From: DASVLX01 sp035552275 | GTDB lineage: Bacteria > Actinomycetota > Actinomycetes > Mycobacteriales > Pseudonocardiaceae | Length of the DNA stretch: 13,091 nt | NCBI GenBank assembly: GCA_035552275.1 | Contig: DASZLR010000239.1 | Location: 1 to 13,091, forward strand | Reading direction: 5' to 3' | Part shown: positions 1-5,272 of the stretch, one piece after another | How positions within the stretch are numbered: the stretch's first letter is position 1 | Layout: the number at the start of each line of letters is the position of its first letter | Position numbers and translations under genes: made by a program | Notes under the pieces: model-generated | Database searches by the model: none | What the model saw: only the letters and a program-made list of their open reading frames with translations | What the model was told of the DNA's origin: nothing

Positions 1-2
1 GC

Positions 3-2234
3 TCGCGCGATCTCCGGACGGCCGCGTGGGTGCTGGTGTTCTGCGGCTTGGCCGTCGCCGGCTGGACCGGATGCCGGCTGCGCGATGACGCGACCAGTCC
101 GCTGGTCCCGCTCACGGCGCGCGGCGCCGCCGTCGAGCTGCGAGTCGAGGTCGCCAAGCCGCCGAAACCGGTGTCCACACCGGGTTTCGCCGGCCGGCCG
201 GGCGGCGTTCGCTCGGTGCTGATCCAGGCCGACGCGCTCCAACTCGTGCGGGCCGGAACACCCGTCTCCGTTTCCGGCTCGGTGCTCCTGATCGCGCCCG
301 CCCATGGCTGGACCGGCCTGCTGCGCGGGCAGCAGCTGAACGCCTGGGGCGCGCTGACCGAACCGTCCATTCAGGATGGAACAGTCGCGGTGCTGCGGGT
401 TCGCGGAAGTCCGCGGCAGGTCACCGCCGCGCCGGTGTGGGAGCGGGCGGCCGAATCGCTGCGCGCCGGCCTGCGCGGTGCCGCCGCCGGGCTGCCCGAT
501 GATGAGCGCGCGTTGCTGCCCGCCGTGGTCGTCGGCGACGACAGCGGGCTGCGGCCGACCGTGCTGTCGGACTTCCGCACGTCCGGGATGGCATATCTGC
601 TCGCGGTGGGCGGATTCCATTTCATGATCGTGTGCGGTGGGCTGTTGTGGTTGCTGCGCAAGCTGACCATTGGCCCGCGCACCCGTGCGGTGGTGACCGG
701 CCTGATGCTGGCGGCCTTCCTGGAAGTCGCCGGCCCCAAGCCATCGGTGCTGCGTGCCGCCTTCATGGTCGGCGTGGGTCTGCTGGCGCTGGGCAGTGGC
801 CGGCCGAGATCGGCGGTGCCGGCGCTGGCCACCTCGGAGATCGTGTTGCTGTTGTGGCATCCGGAGTTCGGCGCGGACATCGGGTTCGCGCTGTCGGTCG
901 CCGCCACCACGGCGATGGTGCTGTTGGCGCGGCCGACCGCCGCGGCTTTGCGTCGGCGCGGTGTTCCACCGGGTATCGCCGAACTGCTCGCCATCGCGGT
1001 CGTCGCGCATCTCGCCACGGCGCCGTTTGTGGCCGCGGCGTACGGACAGTTCAGCGTGGCGGCGGTGGGCGCGAACCTGTTGGCGGAGCCGGCGTTCGTG
1101 CCAACGATGCTGCTGGGCGCCCTGGTCATCGCGATTGCCCCGTTGTCTGGCTGGCTGGCGGCTCTGATCGCGCATCTCACCCAGCCGACGACCTGGTGGC
1201 TGCTCGCGGTCGCGCGGCGCGCCGCGCGGCTGCCGTCGGCGTCGCTTGCCTGGCCGACCGGCGTGCTGGGTGGGGTCGCGCTGGCTGCGGTGATCCTGGC
1301 GGTTGTGGTGTTGTTGCGGTTCCGGCGAATTCGGGTGTTGCTGGCCGCGGCGCTGGCCGGTGTGTTCGTGGTGCTGATCCCGGTCCGAGTGCTCGCCCCT
1401 GGCTGGCCGCCGGCCGGCTGGGCGATGGTCGACTGCGACGTCGGCCAGGGCGACGGGGAGGTGCTCGCCACCGCCGATCCCGGTCGGGCCGTGGTGGTCG
1501 ACTCGGGCCCGGACGAGGACGCGATCGACGAGTGCCTGAGCCGGCTCGACGTCAGCCGTGTTCCGCTCGTGGTACTCAGCCACCTGCATGCCGATCACGT
1601 CGGCGGGCTCGCGGCGGTACTGCGCGACCGGTCCGTCGGGGCGGTAGCCGTTGGCCCGTCCCGGGTGCCGGCCTGGGCATGGGTGAAGGTGCGCGCCGAG
1701 TCCGCTGCCGCCGGGGTGCCGGTGGTGCAGCTCAATCCTGGTGAGCGGCTGAGTTGGCCGGGCCTCACCATTGAGGTGATCGGGCCGCCGGCGGCCGAGT
1801 CGTGGCCCGGCGGTGACGACCCGTCCGGCACGGTGGTCAACAACAGCTCTTTGGTGCTCCGGGCGACCACGACCGCCGGCCGGGTGCTGCTCACCGGCGA
1901 TGTCGAATTGCAGGCTCAGGCCGACCTGCTCAACGCGCGTCTCGATCTGACCGCGGACATCCTCAAGATCCCGCACCACGGCTCACGCTATTCCAGCCCA
2001 AGCTTCCTGGACGCGGTGCACGCCCGGGTCGCGGTGGCCAGTGTGGGCGCCGGAAACCCGTACGGACACCCCAGTCCGCTGACGCTGGGCCGGCTGTCCG
2101 CCGACGGCGCCTTGGTCCTGCGCACCGACCAGGACGGCGACGTCGCCGTCCTGCCCGGCCCCAACGGTCCGGAGGTCGTTCGCCGAGGCGACCCGCGCCC
2201 GGGCCCGCGCGCCCCGCCGGCCGCCCGCCGGTAG
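3..2234 (+). CDS. comEC: ComEC/Rec2-family DNA-uptake channel, 5' end off-window
   Basis: Polytopic membrane protein that in competent bacteria carries single-stranded DNA across the inner membrane; its role in most actinobacteria is unclear. The frame is open to the left edge, so the true start and the first membrane segments are probably outside. Residues below count from the GTG at 30. An N-terminal membrane segment precedes an OB-like soluble region (about 25-130), then the competence domain with many hydrophobic helices (about 155-455), including PSVLRA and ANLLAEPAF. The C-terminal metallo-beta-lactamase domain starts with DVGQGD and carries HLHADH at 518-523, a TGD aspartate at 624 and HH at 649-650, so all metal ligands expected of the family are present. 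The helix motif usually read as THLxAVSG is here AYLLAVGG (Y189). It is convergent with thrC. comEA would be expected upstream, outside the window. Confidence 0.93.
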   Translation, partial: SRDLRTAAWVLVFCGLAVAGWTGCRLRDDATSPLVPLTARGAAVELRVEVAKPPKPVSTPGFAGRPGGVRSVLIQADALQLVRAGTPVSVSGSVLLIAPAHGWTGLLRGQQLNAWGALTEPSIQDGTVAVLRVRGSPRQVTAAPVWERAAESLRAGLRGAAAGLPDDERALLPAVVVGDDSGLRPTVLSDFRTSGMAYLLAVGGFHFMIVCGGLLWLLRKLTIGPRTRAVVTGLMLAAFLEVAGPKPSVLRAAFMVGVGLLALGSGRPRSAVPALATSEIVLLLWHPEFGADIGFALSVAATTAMVLLARPTAAALRRRGVPPGIAELLAIAVVAHLATAPFVAAAYGQFSVAAVGANLLAEPAFVPTMLLGALVIAIAPLSGWLAALIAHLTQPTTWWLLAVARRAARLPSASLAWPTGVLGGVALAAVILAVVVLLRFRRIRVLLAAALAGVFVVLIPVRVLAPGWPPAGWAMVDCDVGQGDGEVLATADPGRAVVVDSGPDEDAIDECLSRLDVSRVPLVVLSHLHADHVGGLAAVLRDRSVGAVAVGPSRVPAWAWVKVRAESAAAGVPVVQLNPGERLSWPGLTIEVIGPPAAESWPGGDDPSGTVVNNSSLVLRATTTAGRVLLTGDVELQAQADLLNARLDLTADILKIPHHGSRYSSPSFLDAVHARVAVASVGAGNPYGHPSPLTLGRLSADGALVLRTDQDGDVAVLPGPNGPEVVRRGDPRPGPRAPPAARR

Positions 2235-2258
2235 CCGGCCGGCGAACGGGCGGCCGGC
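2234..2258 (+). terminator. GC-rich hairpin directly after comEC
   Basis: An 8-bp perfect stem GCCGGCCG/CGGCCGGC encloses a 9-nt loop (2242-2250) and begins on the last base of the comEC stop codon. There is no U-tract; actinobacterial terminators often lack one. The role as terminator is inferred from position and stem strength. The G-quadruplex motif 20 bases further on could add to the block. Confidence 0.5.
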
Positions 2259-2278
2259 GGCTGATGGGTGGTGGCGGC

Positions 2279-2302
2279 GGGCGGGTGGGCAAGGGGAGGG
2301 GG
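2279..2302 (+). other. G-quadruplex-forming motif
   Basis: Five G-runs (GGG, GGG, GGG, GGGG, GGGGG) are separated by loops of 1, 1, 3 and 1 nt on the + strand. Short loops like these meet the usual definition of a stable G-quadruplex motif with room to spare. The tract continues as pure purine to 2314. In the comEC transcript it would lie in the 3' untranslated region, about 45 nt after the stop codon. Confidence 0.7.
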
Positions 2303-2537
2303 AAGGAGAGAAAGCCGTGAATCGGCAGCAGGCCACAGCCAAACCGCCACGGATCAGCCAACGGGGTAGCCACGGACCCAGCCAATGCGGCGGACTCGGG
2401 GCGAAACCAGGCACCGGTCTGGGTGGCCAACCGCGCCCAATACGCCGCGGATCCGCGACCGGACCTGCCAGCCGGAGCCGTACTGGGACTCGGCCGGCCG
2501 GACCGGGGACGACAGTCGCGAATCCGAGCTCGCGAAT

Positions 2538-2557
2538 CCTGGGCCGCGAGTCCCAGG
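2538..2557 (-). terminator. Possible thrC terminator hairpin
   Basis: A 6-bp perfect stem CCTGGG/CCCAGG with an 8-nt loop lies 9 nt beyond the thrC stop codon on the - strand. It is not followed by a U-tract. The position fits a terminator; the stem is modest. Confidence 0.35.
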
Positions 2558-2566
2558 CGGAAACCG

Positions 2567-3832
2567 CTACAAGCCCAGTGCCTCGCGGACGGCCTGACTG
2601 GTCGGGGCCACAGTGGCCTTCGGGCCGACTCGGTCTTCTAGGGCGTCGAGGGTCTTCAGGCCGTCGCCGGTGATCAGCAACACGGTCTCGGCGTCCGGGT
2701 CGAGTTGGCCCGTCTCGATCAGCTTCTTGGCGGTCGCGACGGTCACCCCGCCGGCGGTCTCGGTGAAGATGCCCTCCGTGCGGGCCAGCAGCCGGATGCC
2801 GTCGACCACCTCGTCGTCGGTGACGTCCTCGATCGCGCCACCGGTGCGCCGCACGGTGTCCAGCACGTAGGGGCCGTCAGCGGGTGCCCCGATGGCCAGC
2901 GACCGGGCGATGGTGTCCGGCCGCACCGGCTGCACCACGTCGGTACCCGCCTTGAACGCCACCGAGACCGGCGAGCAGCCAGTGGCCTGTGCGCCGAACA
3001 CCCGGTACGGCGTCTGCTCGACCAGTCCGAGCTCACCCAGCTCGCGGAAGCCCTTGTCCACTTTGGTCAATTGGGAGCCGGATGCGATGGGGACCACGAT
3101 CTGTTCCGGCAACCGCCAGCCAAGCTGCTCGGCGACCTCGAACCCGAGGGTCTTCGAGCCCTCCGCGTAGTACGGCCGGACGTTGACGTTGACGAACGCC
3201 CAGTCCTCGTGCTCGGCGGCCAACTCGGTGGCGATCCGGTTGACGTCGTCGTAGTTGCCGTCCACGGCGATCAGGTCGCCGTCGTACACGGCGGTGGTCA
3301 GCACCTTCGCCCGTTCCAGTGAAGACGGGATCAGCACCACCGAACGCCAGCCGGCGCGGGCGGCCGCGGCGGCCGTGGCGTTGGCCAGGTTGCCGGTCGA
3401 CGGGCAGGCCAGCACCCGGAAGCCCAACTCGCGCGCCGCGGCCAACGCCACGCCCACGACCCGGTCCTTGAACGAGTGGGTGGGGTTGCCGGTGTCGTCC
3501 TTGACCCACAGCCGGCGCACGCCGAGTGCGGCGGCCAGCCGGTCGGCGCGCACCAACCGGGTCAGGCCCGGCTCGGTGTTCGGGTACTCCGTCACGTTCG
3601 TCGGCACCGGCAGCAACTGCTGGTACCGCCAGATCGACTTCGGCCCGGCTTCGATGTCTTCCCGGCGAAGCGCGGAGAACTCGTAGGCCACCTCCAGTGG
3701 CCCGAAACACTCCGAACAGGCGAACTCGGGGGCGAGCGGAGTCAGGTTGCCGCATTCCCGGCAGGACAGGGCACGCGCGGGCCCGAGATCGAAACCGGTG
3801 GCGGCGTTGGACGGGCGGACAGCCGTAGTCAT
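2567..3832 (-). CDS. thrC: Threonine synthase, PLP-dependent, zinc-ribbon type
   Basis: Predicted to turn O-phosphohomoserine into threonine using pyridoxal phosphate, in the cytoplasm. The protein has 421 residues. An N-terminal zinc ribbon carries C24-x2-C27 and C39-x2-C42. The PLP lysine is K122 in NPTHSFKDR, STGNLANATAA follows as the cofactor-phosphate loop, and the C-terminal part has TGDGLKTLDAL. The ATG at 3832 is preceded by GAGGAG with a 10-nt spacer; the open frame continues upstream but only through riboswitch sequence, so longer starts are rejected. The gene sits alone, opposite to its neighbours, and is controlled by the SAM-I riboswitch just upstream. It resembles the stand-alone zinc-ribbon form rather than the shorter ThrC of hom-thrC-thrB operons known in mycobacteria (from memory). 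A related activity on a sulfur-linked substrate is possible given the riboswitch. Confidence 0.93.
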   Translation of the reverse strand: MTTAVRPSNAATGFDLGPARALSCRECGNLTPLAPEFACSECFGPLEVAYEFSALRREDIEAGPKSIWRYQQLLPVPTNVTEYPNTEPGLTRLVRADRLAAALGVRRLWVKDDTGNPTHSFKDRVVGVALAAARELGFRVLACPSTGNLANATAAAAARAGWRSVVLIPSSLERAKVLTTAVYDGDLIAVDGNYDDVNRIATELAAEHEDWAFVNVNVRPYYAEGSKTLGFEVAEQLGWRLPEQIVVPIASGSQLTKVDKGFRELGELGLVEQTPYRVFGAQATGCSPVSVAFKAGTDVVQPVRPDTIARSLAIGAPADGPYVLDTVRRTGGAIEDVTDDEVVDGIRLLARTEGIFTETAGGVTVATAKKLIETGQLDPDAETVLLITGDGLKTLDALEDRVGPKATVAPTSQAVREALGL

Positions 3833-3845
3833 CGCGAGGTCACTC

Positions 3846-4008
3846 CTCATCTTTCCCGCGTAGCGGGTCGGAATTGGCACCGTGGTCGTCGACGCCTCGC
3901 GAGTGATGGGCAGTGATGTGCCGGAGACATCACGCTGACATACCGCTGAACAGTCGACGCTGGTTGCCGGGGCTTCGTCGGGCCGATCCCTCTGCCCCTC
4001 TGGATGAG
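3846..4008 (-). promoter_or_regulatory. SAM-I (S-box) riboswitch upstream of thrC
   Basis: Read on the - strand, all core SAM-I elements are present and in order. P1 is CTCATC (4003-4008) paired with GATGAG (3846-3851). The P2 arm is GGGGC/GCCCC with the kink-turn and loop motif GAGGGATCGGCCC. GGCAACC (3962-3968) follows, then a long P3 arm based on GTCGAC/GTCGAC (3953-3958 with 3888-3893) and capped by hairpin GTGATGT/ACATCAC (3927-3933 with 3913-3919). The J3/4 consensus GGTGCCAATTCC is at 3870-3881, and P4 is CCCGC/GCGGG with loop TAC, followed by AAA and P1. The wording is almost the same as the well-studied Thermoanaerobacter tengcongensis aptamer. It binds S-adenosylmethionine. No terminator follows; the 3' strand of P1 shares bases with the thrC Shine-Dalgarno sequence (3843-3848), which suggests control of translation. 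Confidence 0.95.
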
Positions 4009-4017
4009 CCATGTTCA

Positions 4018-4023
4018 GTTGTA
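4018..4023 (-). promoter_or_regulatory. Possible thrC -10 element
   Basis: TACAAC on the - strand lies 9 nt before the riboswitch P1 helix, so transcription from it would begin at about the first base of the aptamer. No convincing -35 hexamer is visible 16-18 nt upstream. Inferred mainly from spacing. Confidence 0.35.
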
Positions 4024-4076
4024 CGAGCCACGTTACGACACCATTGCGTCGTTCGGCTAGCTGGGTTCCATCGGAT

Positions 4077-4118
4077 GAACCCGCCGGCACGCCCGACGCG
4101 GGCGGGTTCGGGGCGTGC
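4077..4118. repeat. Two interlocked inverted repeats before holA
   Basis: The first pair is GAACCCGCC (4077-4085) with GGCGGGTTC (4101-4109). The second is GCACGCCC (4087-4094) with GGGCGTGC (4111-4118). Both are perfect, and they are arranged arm1-arm2-arm1'-arm2', so the two hairpins exclude each other. The last arm ends on the base before the holA ribosome-binding site. It could be an RNA switch in the holA leader or a protein-binding site; neither is shown. Confidence 0.75.
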
Positions 4119-4130
4119 GAGGATGCCACG

Positions 4131-5201
4131 GTGACCGCGGTGACCACAGCCGGCGACGTGCCACCCACCCTGCTTCTCCTTGTCGGAGACGAGGAGTTTC
4201 TGGTCGAACGCGCGGTGGGCGATGTCGTTGCCGCACTCCGTCGAATCGACCCGCAGACCGAGCTGCGCCGTGCCCCGGTGAGCGAACTCACCCTGCCTGA
4301 GCTGACCGAACTGCTCAGCCCGTCGCTGTTCGGCGAGTCCCGGGTCGTCGTGCTGGGCGGCGCGCAGGAAGCCGGCAAGGACATCGCCGGGGCCCTGCTC
4401 GGCTACGCGAAGGACCCGGCCGACGGCCTGACCCTGGTGGTCGCCCATTCGGGCGGCGGCCGGAGCAAGGCAGGCAAGGAACTGCCGGCGGCGCTGCGCA
4501 AGGCGGGCGCCGAGATCGTCGAGTGCGCCAAGATCACCAAGCAGGCGGACCGGGATGCGTTCGTCCGCGCCGAGATCCGCCGGGCCGGCGGCCGGATCGA
4601 CGCGGCCGCCAGCGCCGCGCTGCTCGAATCGGTTGGCTCCGACCTGCGGGAGCTGTCCGCCGCCGCCTCGCAACTGGTCGCCGACACCGGCGGTGCCGTG
4701 GACGAGCCGGCGGTCCGGCGCTACCACCGGGGCCGAGCCGAGGTGACCGGGTTCGTCGTCGCGGAGAAGGCCGTCAACGGCGACCGGGCCGGCGCGTTGG
4801 AAGCCCTGCGCTGGGCGAGCCTGCTCGGCGTGCCGCATGTGCTGGTCGCGGACGCGCTCGCGGACGCGGTGCGGACGGTCGCCCGAGTCGCCGCTGTAGG
4901 TCGTTCCGACCCGTTCCGGCTGGCCAGCGAGTTGGGCATGCCGCCGTGGAAGGTGAAACGCGCGCTGGCCCAGGCGCGCGGCTGGGACGAGGCCGGCCTG
5001 GCCGACGCGATGCAGATCGTCGCCGCCGTCAACGCGGACGTGAAGGGCGCGGCCGCCGACTTCGACTACGCGTTGGAGCGCGCCGTGCTGCGGGTGGCCG
5101 GCATCCCCGCCGGCCGAGCCGCCAGCCAGGCCGCCGGCCGAGCCACGAATCGTGCCGCCGATCGAGCGGGCAGTCGCGCCGGCGCCAGCGGTCGCCGATG
5201 A
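4131..5201 (+). CDS. holA: DNA polymerase III delta subunit (clamp-loader)
   Basis: The delta subunit of the clamp loader opens the sliding clamp ring so that it can be placed on DNA at the replication fork. The protein has 356 residues, near the family norm. The family N-terminus LLLLVGDEEFLVERAV is at about 12-27, followed by the divergent AAA+-like core (to about 200) and the helical collar domain ending near residue 320. No Walker motif is expected in delta. The chosen GTG has GAGGA at 4119-4123, 7 nt upstream; the open frame extends to 4011 but that would include the inverted repeats and lacks a ribosome-binding site. A GTG at 4140 is an alternative. The last 30 residues form an Ala/Arg-rich tail made by a degenerate 8-residue repeat. 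The place after comEC is conserved in actinobacteria, but here thrC lies between them. Confidence 0.93.
   Translation: MTAVTTAGDVPPTLLLLVGDEEFLVERAVGDVVAALRRIDPQTELRRAPVSELTLPELTELLSPSLFGESRVVVLGGAQEAGKDIAGALLGYAKDPADGLTLVVAHSGGGRSKAGKELPAALRKAGAEIVECAKITKQADRDAFVRAEIRRAGGRIDAAASAALLESVGSDLRELSAAASQLVADTGGAVDEPAVRRYHRGRAEVTGFVVAEKAVNGDRAGALEALRWASLLGVPHVLVADALADAVRTVARVAAVGRSDPFRLASELGMPPWKVKRALAQARGWDEAGLADAMQIVAAVNADVKGAAADFDYALERAVLRVAGIPAGRAASQAAGRATNRAADRAGSRAGASGRR
5109..5180 (+). repeat. Three degenerate 24-bp tandem repeats in the holA 3' end
   Basis: Units at 5109-5132, 5133-5156 and 5157-5180 each encode eight residues of the pattern A-x-R-A-x-x-(Q/R)-A (first unit AGRAASQA). Units 1 and 2 share the 12-mer GCCGGCCGAGCC exactly. 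The array is in frame and builds the basic C-terminal tail of the delta subunit. Confidence 0.75.
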
Positions 5202-5272
5202 CCAACTGGTCCGTGGAACGGGCCGTTAACAACCTCGTGACGTCCGGGTAGTGCGTTTTCCCCGCTTCGTGG

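Larger units (their letters stand above)
2235..2566. other. 332-bp convergent gap between comEC and thrC
   Basis: I see no convincing gene here. It holds the comEC hairpin, a purine-rich tract with a G-quadruplex motif (2279-2302), four copies of AGCCA(A/C) starting at 2337, 2356, 2368 and 2380, and a 10-bp direct repeat TCGCGAATCC at 2516-2525 and 2530-2539. A thrC-side hairpin lies at 2538-2557. An open frame from a GTG at 2317 has a good Shine-Dalgarno-like sequence, but its third codon positions are not G/C-rich, unlike every real gene here, and it runs into the 3' end of thrC antisense. Confidence 0.6.

Noticed and set aside
2317..2673. 118-codon + strand open frame with a good Shine-Dalgarno-like sequence (AAGGAG)
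   Set aside because: The Shine-Dalgarno match falls in a polypurine tract, third codon positions are not G/C-rich, the product is low-complexity basic, and it ends antisense within thrC.
3846..4008. SAM-IV class as an alternative for the riboswitch
   Set aside because: SAM-IV is typical of actinobacteria, but the GAGGGATCGGCCC and GGTGCCAATTCC blocks with a P4 right before the P1 3' strand fit SAM-I.
2567..4384. 605-codon version of thrC
   Set aside because: The extra N-terminal part would be translated through the SAM riboswitch and into holA antisense; the ATG at 3832 gives the normal family length.
4011..5201. holA starting at 4011
   Set aside because: The 40 extra residues have no family match and no ribosome-binding site; the GTG at 4131 has a well-spaced GAGGA.
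5215..5240. Possible ECF-type promoter (GGAAC, 16 nt, CGTGA) before the ATP-grasp gene
   Set aside because: The -10 part does not match a common CGTC/CGTT pattern well, and read-through from holA is possible; too weak to annotate.
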